From Pseudobutyrivibrio xylanivorans (GTDB taxonomy: Bacteria > Bacillota > Clostridia > Lachnospirales > Lachnospiraceae), in NCBI RefSeq assembly GCF_008935055.1, contig NZ_CP043028.1, forward strand, positions 2,014,501 through 2,078,500: a stretch of 64,000 bases of DNA. The letters are read 5' to 3'. The notes under the pieces were generated by a model that was not told the DNA's origin, made no database searches, and saw only the letters and a program-made list of their open reading frames with translations. Positions 42,870 to 52,300 of the stretch are shown piece after piece. The translations under genes were made by a program, and so were the position numbers. Each line of letters opens with the position of its first letter. The stretch's first letter is position 1.

Positions 42870-45422
42870 ATGAAATTACAGTTTTACAAAAAGGGTATTC
42901 CCACCAAAACCATCAGACGTATCGTTCTTTTAGTGGCGGTTTTTATAGTATCACTAATTTTCTTTGAAATTGTCACAAATATATCTGAAAAAGCGGAGAT
43001 ATCTAGCCAATCCTCACCAACACTTCCTGTGGTTTCAATCAATTATCTAAATGATGCCACCACAGAGCTTCATGGCTACGTGTCGGAAATGGACCCTGCC
43101 TATATGCGCGACGCCATCATTCCACTGGATTCAAAGAGAAATATTTCCTTATCTATAGACAGCAAGGACAACCAGATTTCAAACATCTCCTACGAGATTC
43201 GTTCTCTGGATACCCAGCGTAATATTTCAAAAAATGATTTGAACTTCAAAAGTTCAGATGGATTCATTACTACAAGCTTCCAGGCAGAAAACCTCATCGA
43301 TAAAAACGAAGAGTACCTCCTGGTAATCACTCTTGCCTGTAACGGTAAGGATGTTAACTACTACACCAGAATAATGCAGCCTGAAGGCTGTAACGAGGAA
43401 GAAATCATTGATTTCGCTCAGTATTTCCATAATACTGCTCTATCTGAGGATGCCACTGATTTAGCAACCTACATTGAGCCAAAGTCATCTGGTAATAATC
43501 AGGACCTTAGCCACGTTACCATCAATTCAAATCTTTCGCAGATTAATTATGGTACTTTTAAGGGCAAGCAACTTGGAAATACCAATATTTCCCTCACTGA
43601 TATCAGCACTAACTATATTAGTCTCACTTTGAATTATATGCTCAATCTGGACAATAATGGCAAGTCCGAATATTACACCTGCTCAGAGGATTATCGTATT
43701 CGTTATACCTCTGACAGAATCTATCTTTTAGCTTACGACCGCACCATGGAACAGCTTCTTGATGAGAATTCAGTTGCTATTTCAAGTAACCTTGTAAATA
43801 TCGGCATCACAGATGCTGATGTTCAGTATCTTTCAAACGAAACTGGTACCATTGTTTCATTCGTTCAGAACGGTAGCCTTTTTGAATACAACCAGACAGA
43901 CCGTCAGGTGAAGGAAATCTTTAGCTTTGTAGACAACCCTACAGACTCACGTTCAACCTACAATCAGCATGAAATTCTTATTCTAAACATCGATGAGTCT
44001 GGTACCATGGACTTTGTTGTATATGGCTATATGAACTCAGGCCCTCACGAGGGCCAGTGTGGTATCAACCTGTTCCACTACGATGCAATTAGCAGCATCT
44101 CAACTGAGCAGGTATTTATCACCTCAACAAGCTCTTTCCAAATTCTGAATGCCAACTTCTCGGATTTACTTTATGAGACTGCTGACAACGAGTTCTACAT
44201 TATGGTCAATGGAACTCTTCTATATATGAACCTTAACGATTTGACCACCAAAGAGCTTTTAACTGGGCTTGATGATTCCCAGTATGCTTCATCAAGCTCT
44301 CGCCGTTATCTTGCCTGGATGGATGAATCCACTGTGTCAGAAGCCATCCACATCATGGATTTGGAAACCGGTAATAACTTTGATATTTCTGCAGGCTCTG
44401 GCCAGCTGTTGAAGCCTCTTGCTTTTATTGATGACGATCTTATTTACGGACGTATCTACGAAAAAGATATCACCAATGACGGCGCCGGCACCAAGATTTA
44501 TCCAATGTACTCGCTGACTATTTCTGATATCTCTGCTGGCTCTGAGCGTGAGCTTAAAACCTATACAAAAAGTGGCTACTATATCACAGGCGTCAGACTT
44601 GAGTCCTACACCATCTACCTTGACCGTATTCAAGTGGATGCAGAGGGAAATATCCTCCCTGCAGATGAGGACACCATCAAGAATAGCGCTGGTGAGCAAA
44701 ATAAAGCCGTTCCTATCACAACAGAGATGGATGATGTGAAACAGCAGGTGGTTGTGCTCAACATGCCCCCCCTTGAAGAGGACGAAAAGCTGGGCAAAAT
44801 CAAATACAAGGTAACAAACCTGGTCCTTGCTGATGAGAGCCGCAATATTTCCGTTGCTACAAGTACAAGTTCAACACAGTACTTTGTATATGTAGGAAAT
44901 AAGGTCACTCTGGCAACTGACAGCCTGATAGCTGCCATCACCGAAGCAGATGAAAACATGGGTATCGTTCTTGATAATGAGCCTAAATACATTTGGAAAC
45001 GTGGAAGAAAATCCTACCAGAATGCCATCACAGGCATCGCCGTTGGCTCAAGCGATTCAGAAGCCACTGGCGCAGCTAAAGCTCTTTCAGCAATGCTAGT
45101 TCAGGCAGGTGAAAATGTTCAGGTCCACACACTGTTGGAATCTGGCGAAACGCCTATTTCAATTCTTTCAAAAACACTTAAGGATTACACAATCCTTGAT
45201 TTAACTGGCGCAACCCTTGATGAAGTGCTTTACTATGTCAGCCTGGGCAGCCCAGTTTACGCTTACACAGGTGACGATACAGCCTTACTTATCATTGGCT
45301 ACGACTCAAGCTCAATCACTTGCTTTGACCCAGAAACCAGCACTAACAAAAAGCTGTCCCTCTCCGAAGCTTCAGAATACTTTGGTTCCTTCGGAAACGT
45401 ATTCGTCAGCTATTTAAACTAA
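42870..45422 (+). CDS. Exported protein with propeller-like repeats and a C39-like C-terminal domain
   Basis: In this 850-residue protein, a basic N-terminus and one membrane helix (RIVLLVAVFIVSLIFFEIV) place the rest outside the cell. The middle (about 190-660) contains repeated strand-turn units such as TIVSFVQNGSLFEYNQTDRQ and EFYIMVNGTLLYMNLNDLTT, resembling a beta-propeller. The end (about 670-850) resembles a C39-like papain fold (VLYYVSLGSPVYAYTGDD, then ALLIIGYDSSSITCFDP). No catalytic Cys is visible, and the His before the GYD segment is replaced. It is divergent from the LtaS-like gene and may belong to the same surface process. The function is unknown. Confidence 0.6.
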   Translation: MKLQFYKKGIPTKTIRRIVLLVAVFIVSLIFFEIVTNISEKAEISSQSSPTLPVVSINYLNDATTELHGYVSEMDPAYMRDAIIPLDSKRNISLSIDSKDNQISNISYEIRSLDTQRNISKNDLNFKSSDGFITTSFQAENLIDKNEEYLLVITLACNGKDVNYYTRIMQPEGCNEEEIIDFAQYFHNTALSEDATDLATYIEPKSSGNNQDLSHVTINSNLSQINYGTFKGKQLGNTNISLTDISTNYISLTLNYMLNLDNNGKSEYYTCSEDYRIRYTSDRIYLLAYDRTMEQLLDENSVAISSNLVNIGITDADVQYLSNETGTIVSFVQNGSLFEYNQTDRQVKEIFSFVDNPTDSRSTYNQHEILILNIDESGTMDFVVYGYMNSGPHEGQCGINLFHYDAISSISTEQVFITSTSSFQILNANFSDLLYETADNEFYIMVNGTLLYMNLNDLTTKELLTGLDDSQYASSSSRRYLAWMDESTVSEAIHIMDLETGNNFDISAGSGQLLKPLAFIDDDLIYGRIYEKDITNDGAGTKIYPMYSLTISDISAGSERELKTYTKSGYYITGVRLESYTIYLDRIQVDAEGNILPADEDTIKNSAGEQNKAVPITTEMDDVKQQVVVLNMPPLEEDEKLGKIKYKVTNLVLADESRNISVATSTSSTQYFVYVGNKVTLATDSLIAAITEADENMGIVLDNEPKYIWKRGRKSYQNAITGIAVGSSDSEATGAAKALSAMLVQAGENVQVHTLLESGETPISILSKTLKDYTILDLTGATLDEVLYYVSLGSPVYAYTGDDTALLIIGYDSSSITCFDPETSTNKKLSLSEASEYFGSFGNVFVSYLN

Positions 45423-46059
45423 AAATAAACAAAAGAATAGCCGCATAGTATGTTGCAAGATTTATGTAATGTACTATGCGCTTATTTTTTACCCCTCTAA
45501 AATGATAAAAATACAAAAACAATATACTAAAGTCACTCAGCAAGAACAGCACTCCGGCAATCCCCGTCAACACCATTCCATTTAAACCACATTCCAAAGC
45601 CTTCATAGTCATAGTGGAAACAAAATATGTATAAATCAACGATGGTACAAAAAGCACTCCCATATGCAGGTGAAACAGTTTTCTCATTGTCACCATCAAT
45701 CCACAGAAAAGCACCGGAAGCGTATACACCAGCACGCTGGTCTTATCTGTAATCCTGCACATATAGTTCAAAAGTCCTACATGGCCAAACATAAATGCAA
45801 TGATTGCCACCGCCATAAATTGCTTGCTTGAAAAGGTGTTATAGCAGCCCATTAGCAAATCACCTACGAAGCAGGCCAGAAGTGCCCAAAACATTGTCCA
45901 CAGCTTTTGTGAGAACACCTGATTTATCCATAGAATCACTAAAAAGGAGGCACTACATACCACCTTTAAAGGGACATAGTACCTCCTGGATAAACTGTTA
46001 TCACATACGAAAAACAATGCTACTATTAATGCCACGTAAATTAATGTCTCAACAACCAT
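45406..46059 (-). CDS. YhhN/TMEM86-family membrane protein (lysoplasmalogenase-like)
   Basis: This 217-residue protein is almost entirely hydrophobic with about eight helices. ACFVGDLLMGCYN and GVLFLLSDFSILF contain the two conserved Asp positions of the YhhN/TMEM86 family, which hydrolyses the vinyl-ether bond of lysoplasmalogens in characterised members. Plasmalogens are known in anaerobic Clostridia including Butyrivibrio, so the role is plausible. It lies 24 bp after the surface-protein gene, and its end overlaps the convergent 850-residue gene by 17 bp. Confidence 0.75.
   Translation of the reverse strand: MVVETLIYVALIVALFFVCDNSLSRRYYVPLKVVCSASFLVILWINQVFSQKLWTMFWALLACFVGDLLMGCYNTFSSKQFMAVAIIAFMFGHVGLLNYMCRITDKTSVLVYTLPVLFCGLMVTMRKLFHLHMGVLFVPSLIYTYFVSTMTMKALECGLNGMVLTGIAGVLFLLSDFSILFLYFYHFRGVKNKRIVHYINLATYYAAILLFIFSLNS
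45442..45490 (+). terminator. Plus-strand terminator embedded in the YhhN-like coding region
   Basis: CGCATAGTA (45442-45450) and TACTATGCG (45472-45480) form a 9-bp stem followed by CTTATTTTTT on the plus strand. It lies 20 bp after the stop codon of the 850-residue gene, inside the last ~30 codons of the opposite-strand gene. Confidence 0.75.
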
Positions 46060-46083
46060 TTTTCTCCATCCTTTATTCTCTTA

Positions 46084-48036
46084 TTATTCTTCCTCACGTC
46101 CTGCTAGAATAGACTCAAGCCTTCTCTGATTTCCCATGAGAATTGCACCTGCACCAAGCAGGAAGATTGCTATGCAAAGCAAATATCTAGGATCAAATCC
46201 ATCCGCCGTCTTTGGAGTTGAATCCTTCTTATGTCCTGATGAAATAGTGCCATCTGCTGCAACCTTGTAAGTAACCGTAGTTGTTGTCTTACCAGTGATT
46301 GTAAGCTTGGTCTCTGCATAACCATCTGTATACTCAAATCTTACCACATGCTCTCCAGCTGACAAGCTCTGAATAAAGCCATGTGTCATTGTAAGAATAG
46401 TTGAGCCTGATTCAAGTGTATATTTGCCCTGTGGAATATCCACGCCATCCACCATTGTTCTGCGAAGCTTATCCATAGGACCATTACATGTGATTTTAAC
46501 AGGGCCACCATTTGAACCAACAGACTGGTTTGCGCCCTCAGTAATCTGATAGATGCCCTGAAGTGTCGTATCTATTCCCTTTGTGTTAGAAGAATTCTTC
46601 GTGCCAGTGCTTCCTGATGTACTATCAGACTTTCCTGTCTCAGCATAGAAGAAGTAAACCTTAGTATCTCCTGTAACTATACCAGTCTCATTCCTCTGTC
46701 CCCAATGAGTATATCCTGAGTATGATTTTGCATTAAATGAATATGCACTACCCTCTGTATACTTATTTGTTGAACGGGTAACACTCTTAATCATTGTGCT
46801 CTTATTAGCCTTGTAGAACTCATCATAAACTGTTACTGTATAAATCTTTGTGCCTGGTGTTGGTGTAACAGTTGGAGTTGGAGTCGGTGTAGGTGTTGGG
46901 GTAACTGTAGGCGTAGCCCCTGCTTTATATGTATACGTATAGGTTGTATCCTTGAGTAATGCTGAAAATGCTGGGCTTGGACCAGAAATCAATCCATATG
47001 CTGTTCCACCACTTGTATATGTACTTGGTGCAGAATGAGAAGGTATATTTCCAGCTAAATATGTCTTTGAATCAGCTTTTACTGTATCAACAGTATTTCC
47101 TGATGAATCCTGTAAAAGATAATTAATTGTCGCCGTGTAATACACTGGTGTATCTGATGTTGCCTGATAGCTATATGTATAGGTCGCATCCTCAGCAGCA
47201 GCCACAAAATCTGGAGTAGGCCCCAAAAGTTTATTGTAAATAATACCATTGATAGTCTTTGCTTCAGGTGCATCCCACTTAGGAGTCTGTCCCTCAGAGA
47301 CTGTAAATCTCATGCTGGAATCATTTTTATAGGAATAAGTTGTAATATCCCCAGTAGTAGAGATCAACTGATATTCAATTGTTATCGTATATTCAGTAAC
47401 TACTGGCTCGTCATAGAAATATACATAAATATCTCTATCGTAAAAGTTCTCTGTAAAATGCTTAACAACATAAGAATTCTTAGTACATCCTGGACAGTAA
47501 ATCTCGGTTCCATCTGCTGGCCAACCACCCTGGTCGCCAATACTTGTAATAGAGTTACCTGCTGCAAATGTTAATGTACTTACATTACTTCCCTTAAGTG
47601 CGTTTGTTGCAATAGCTGTTGTTCCAGCCTTTACAGTGTATGAAGATGCTGATGCTGGAACCTTTACAAGTGTTGTGCCAGAGTACTCCTCATCTTCACT
47701 GTCAGTAGATGATGTTGCTGCAAGAGATGTTGTAAGTAATGATGGAGAAACAGATCTTAACATCATTGTTGCAGGAACCTCAACTGTTTCCTCTGCCACA
47801 GCATCCTGCTGCCCAGCATTATCCGAAGTCTCAGTCTGAGCTTCACTTTCTTCAGTTGTACCTTCCGAAAGGGTAATATTTGAATCTTCTGCCGGTGTCT
47901 CAACCGTAGCCTCTATGGTTTCCCTTTCCAGCTCTGCCTCAGAAACTGAGCTTCCCGCAAAGGTCCAGCCCGCCAGAATAATAGATGCGCTAATTAGAAT
48001 ACATCCTGTTCTTTTTAAAAATCCTTTTTTCACCAT
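46084..48036 (-). CDS. Cell-surface protein with MucBP-like domains and a TPKTAD sorting signal
   Basis: In this 650-residue protein, a signal peptide ends near residue 32 (SASIILAGWTFAG). A Glu/Thr-rich region follows, then a short leucine-rich-like segment (NALKGSNVSTLTF). Two MucBP-like repeats come next, each ending in ATYTYSYQA or TTYTYTYKA. A (Thr-Pro)n linker and two beta domains follow. The C-terminus reads DSTPKTADGF, a hydrophobic helix (YLLCIAIFLLGAGAIL) and a basic tail NQRR. This is a sortase sorting signal with an atypical motif. The next gene upstream is a class B sortase, its probable anchoring enzyme. Confidence 0.82.
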   Translation of the reverse strand: MVKKGFLKRTGCILISASIILAGWTFAGSSVSEAELERETIEATVETPAEDSNITLSEGTTEESEAQTETSDNAGQQDAVAEETVEVPATMMLRSVSPSLLTTSLAATSSTDSEDEEYSGTTLVKVPASASSYTVKAGTTAIATNALKGSNVSTLTFAAGNSITSIGDQGGWPADGTEIYCPGCTKNSYVVKHFTENFYDRDIYVYFYDEPVVTEYTITIEYQLISTTGDITTYSYKNDSSMRFTVSEGQTPKWDAPEAKTINGIIYNKLLGPTPDFVAAAEDATYTYSYQATSDTPVYYTATINYLLQDSSGNTVDTVKADSKTYLAGNIPSHSAPSTYTSGGTAYGLISGPSPAFSALLKDTTYTYTYKAGATPTVTPTPTPTPTPTVTPTPGTKIYTVTVYDEFYKANKSTMIKSVTRSTNKYTEGSAYSFNAKSYSGYTHWGQRNETGIVTGDTKVYFFYAETGKSDSTSGSTGTKNSSNTKGIDTTLQGIYQITEGANQSVGSNGGPVKITCNGPMDKLRRTMVDGVDIPQGKYTLESGSTILTMTHGFIQSLSAGEHVVRFEYTDGYAETKLTITGKTTTTVTYKVAADGTISSGHKKDSTPKTADGFDPRYLLCIAIFLLGAGAILMGNQRRLESILAGREEE

Positions 48037-48077
48037 AGCATCCCCATCCCTAAAACCTAAGAGAATTTAAAGTGTCA

Positions 48078-49256
48078 TTATTTGACTCTCTTTGCTACGA
48101 TGAACATTCTTCCGTCTTCCTTGTAAGTATTACACGTGCTGAGAGTCAATATTTTGTCAGTGCTTGAAATATCGATAGTCTCATCAAATGCCGATAAACT
48201 CTGAATATTATTTAAAAACTCCTGAAGCTCAGCGCCTGTCACTGCGTCTATAAAATTGTAGTACTTGTAGGCATCATCATCGTCATAACCCACCTGTGAC
48301 AAGCCCACTCCCACTACTTCATATTCCTGCTCTTCATACAGAGTTTTAAATATAATTGTCTTGTGTGACTGATAATAATCGTATTTAAGGTATCTCTTAA
48401 GGCCACCAAACATTGCTCCCGAGCGCATATTATGTCCGTAAATAATAGTGTTAGTGGTTGGATTTACTATGTCGCAGCGATAGTCCACAAACAATGTACC
48501 CGCCGTGCTATCGTTTCCGTTAAAATCTCTTCTGAGATAGTACTCTGGATCATTTGGAGTCTGTACAACAGGGTAGTTTATATCTGTATCCACCACTGTC
48601 AAAACCCCTACTAAATCCTGATTCTGCGCATATAAATCCGTCAGCTCTGGGAGAATTGCTCTATCATCCTCTGCATAATTTGTATCCCAAGGACTGTTAA
48701 TCAAATCCTCTTCGATAACATTTGCTGAGGCTGAATTGGTTACACTTTCACCCCCATTTGAATCCTCTACAGAACCTATATCGTCAATTTTATTATTAAT
48801 ATTAACGTTATTTTGTGAATTATTAGTGTCCGAGGTTTTTTGGGCAGATTCCATCTGTTTGGCTATTTTTCTGGTCTGAACAACATCCTTGATTTCTACT
48901 CCTGCAAATACCACAACCAGCACCACAGCCAAAGACACAAAAATAAGGCCCAGTCTCCTAGAACTCTTGGCCTTACCCGCTGCTTCCTCTATTATTTCTC
49001 TGTCATCAAGCATACCTGCAGACTTGTTTGCCACAATATCTGCCACATGCTCTGCATACTGCTTTCCTATTGGGCTATTGAAGACGATGATGCCGTCACG
49101 AATGTCATTATAAAGGCGCAAAGCAACCTCAGGATCCTGAATGTCAAGCTCCTCGTTGATGCACTCTATCTTCTTAACATCTTCCTGTGCTGCTCTGTAC
49201 TCATAGTAGGTCTCAAACTCAAACCCGCCTATGATAAACCTGTTCTTCCCCGACAT
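48078..49256 (-). CDS. Class B sortase with long cytoplasmic N-terminal domain
   Basis: In this 392-residue protein, residues 1-105 are soluble and charged (FETYYEYRAAQEDVKKIECI). One membrane helix follows (LIFVSLAVVLVVVFAGVEI), then a linker and the SrtB domain (about 200-392). The domain has INYPVVQTPNDPEYYLRRDF, the catalytic His in IIYGHNM, Cys375 in TLSTCNTYKEDG and Arg383. Sortase B enzymes attach specific surface proteins to peptidoglycan or polymerise them. It sits between a giant surface protein and a protein with a sorting signal, in the same orientation, so it is probably dedicated to them. GGGGAGG precedes the start. Confidence 0.92.
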   Translation of the reverse strand: MSGKNRFIIGGFEFETYYEYRAAQEDVKKIECINEELDIQDPEVALRLYNDIRDGIIVFNSPIGKQYAEHVADIVANKSAGMLDDREIIEEAAGKAKSSRRLGLIFVSLAVVLVVVFAGVEIKDVVQTRKIAKQMESAQKTSDTNNSQNNVNINNKIDDIGSVEDSNGGESVTNSASANVIEEDLINSPWDTNYAEDDRAILPELTDLYAQNQDLVGVLTVVDTDINYPVVQTPNDPEYYLRRDFNGNDSTAGTLFVDYRCDIVNPTTNTIIYGHNMRSGAMFGGLKRYLKYDYYQSHKTIIFKTLYEEQEYEVVGVGLSQVGYDDDDAYKYYNFIDAVTGAELQEFLNNIQSLSAFDETIDISSTDKILTLSTCNTYKEDGRMFIVAKRVK

Positions 49257-49323
49257 GTAGCCTCCCCGTTATGCCCATGTTATTAACCTAAGTCTATCAC
49301 AACAGATTTAATTTTGCATTAAA

Positions 49324-49353
49324 TTAAGGGTAGCCAATAGTGACTACCCTTAA
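49324..49353 (-). terminator. Terminator of the giant surface protein gene
   Basis: TTAAGGGTAG (49324-49333) and CTACCCTTAA (49344-49353) form a perfect 10-bp hairpin after the stop codon. The minus-strand sequence beyond it is only partly T-rich, so some read-through into the sortase gene is possible. Confidence 0.7.
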
Positions 49354-49376
49354 CCCTTTAACAGCTTCTTTAAAGC

Positions 49377-52300
49377 TTACTTTACCGTTACCTTTACAAC
49401 TGAAGATGTGTTAACCTTGTCCAGCTTGCCATTTACAAGTCCATAGCCTTCAGTATGGTAGTAATAGGTTACACCACTAACCAAGTTAGAATTTGTGTAT
49501 GAACCTGAGCTTGCAGGAATAATCGCAATCAATGTGCCCTCATCCGTATCGTTGCCAGCTCTGTAAATATAGTACAGCTTAACAGTTCCATCAGGGTTCC
49601 AACTGATTGTTGCCTTTCCTGAAGAGTTACTTACCGCCGTTATATCACTCTTAGCTATATCTGTGGTCTTGTAGATAACACTCGGGTCGCTGAAGATAAC
49701 AGTGCCATCTTTAGTTACTGCGTAAGCCCTTGCAATAATCTTATACTCAGTACTGCTCTTCAGATTTTCAAATACTGTACTCTGCTTCTTGCCCACTACC
49801 TTTGTAATGGCATGGGTATCATAACCACCGTCTGAATTCTTCGTCTGAATCTCCAGCTCTGTTCCATCTGAATACAGATCCTTTACCCAGTTTACAGTCA
49901 GACTGTCGCCTGTATTGGTCTCATCTGGCGCGTTAAGATTAACCACGCTCTGAAGCTTGATGGTGTAAGGTACTTCCTTTGTTCCGGTGATTTCTGCAGA
50001 TTTACCAGTGAATACTGCCGTTGCATCACCGTAAATATAATTGCCAAAATCAACTGAGTAATCACCAGTCTTTGTACTGTCATCATACTCTGTCAGGTTG
50101 TAAATCTTACCATCTTCCTCAAGATAAATCGTATATGGTGGTTCAATCTTACGGCTGGTATATCTCTGTGGTGAAGATAATACTACTGTACAATCAGAAA
50201 TCGGTCTTGTAACAATTGTATAGGTTCCTTCTGCTGTCTTCTCATCAGAGTTTCCAACCTTATAGGTCATAACAACCCTAATATCGCCTAGTGAAATAAA
50301 GTCATTATCATCTGTAATCTTTTCGCTTTCGGAAATCTCACCATCACCATTCAAATCGCGATAGTAGGTTATATCCTTCTTGATTGCTGTAACAATGCTT
50401 ACATCAATCTCATCCTTACTTGGCTTAATCGGATATCCAGTAAACTTATATGTCTTCTTATCAATGCTCAAAGTTACCTTATTCTCATCATACTCGATAA
50501 AGTATTCAAGCTCCTTATTACCTGTCCAGAATATGCTCTGTCCCTCATCAACCTGGTCACGTTTTGCTGTTCCTGTAAAGGTTACTTTACCATCCGAAAA
50601 GAACGTGCCATCTGAAGATTCATTCTTTCCGACGATATATTCCTTTCCAAGTGTAAGTTCTACATCAGCAGTCTGATCCATATTTGACTCAGCTACCAAT
50701 ACAAGCTTAACGTCTGGAACTATTGCTCCACCTGTATAGGTCTGTATTGGAAGAGCCTCATATTCTGTGTTAATCCACTCACCATCTTCATTCTTGAAGA
50801 ATATCTTGGTCTTCGCCAAATCACCCCAAATATTGAAGGTAGCAGATTTTGTTCCCTTGTAATTGTTTACACCAGTTACTGTTACCGTTGCTATTCCAGG
50901 TACAATGTTGTTTGTATACTTAATCAGGTAATCTCCTGTTTCACCGTCGTCCTCGCTCTTTACAAGTGTACGGCTACCATTCTTAACGAGTATTTCTGGC
51001 TCATGCTTGTTTCCATCCCAATCCTCGCCATTGCCTTCGATGCCTTCCTCAGCAAACTGGATATAGAAGTCATCACCAAGATTATGTTCAAGAATCAGGT
51101 AAACAATTCTATATGTAGCAGCACCATCTGCAACAAAGTAGTTACTTCCTGTAGAGAAATCATCCTTTGTACTCTTCATGAATGAAATCTCTATGTAGCT
51201 ACCATTGTTGAGCGTTCCTAAAGACTTATTAAAGGTCGATACTGTCGCAGGTCTTGGCCATGTAACCTCTAAGTCCGCATCTGAAACAACATTGGTCTTA
51301 GCCAGCTTAGAAAGAGTATTATCCTTTACAGTGACAGTTGGCTTAATATCAATTCCGTCATAAATTGCATAGTAGTAATTCTTGAAGTTATCATTGTTGG
51401 TCACATCTGGGAGAAGCTCTGCAGCCTTTTCTGCTGACAGTCTCTTAACTAATCCACCACTAACTGCAAATGTGAGTGCGCCATCCGTTGTAGACATAGT
51501 ACTCTCATTAGTAAATGTCTTTGTTGGACTTACAATCTCTTTCTTGCTGATAGCAAACTTTGTCTTAAGTGTTCCACAGTATGTGTTCTTACCTGTGATA
51601 ACAGCATACTTATAACCTGCGTTAATACATTTATCTGTAGTTCCAGTGTTGTCTGTAAAGGTCAATGTATAATCTGTTCCAAGTTTAAGTATCTGGGTAC
51701 CATATTTAATTGTGTTAGCCTTAGGTGTCTGCTCTGCACCATTGAAGGTGTAATGCCATGCAACATTATCTGTACCGTCATAGCTAACTGTTGTATAGCC
51801 TTCGAATGTATCCTTAACTGTATAGACTACCTGCAAATCGTTGACAATATTGTTGATATTCTTACCAATATTGTATGGCAGAACAAGATTACCTGTGTAA
51901 TTTCCCGCACCAGAAATAGTAACTGTAGGCGTACCCGCCGTAACCGGTGCATGATTGTCAGCAGTAACTGTCTTATCCCAGCTACCTGTACCAGCAGTTG
52001 TGTTGTTCTTTACTGATAATGTAAACTCCTTCGCTGGGTCTAATTCATGGTCAGTGTTATTAGCCTCTTTAACACCACTATCGATAATCTCAACCCTAGG
52101 TATATTATTTGGATTATCCTCTGCTCCAACAGTCTCAACATCATAGACATTGATAGTTAATGTATCTGTTACTTTTCCTGCAGTATCTGCCAATCCACCT
52201 GTATACTTATAGCCTACAATCTTACCATTCTCTTTAATCTCAGCTACTGTACCAACAAAACTACTCTTTGATGAACTATAGTAATAGTGGAAGTTATCAG

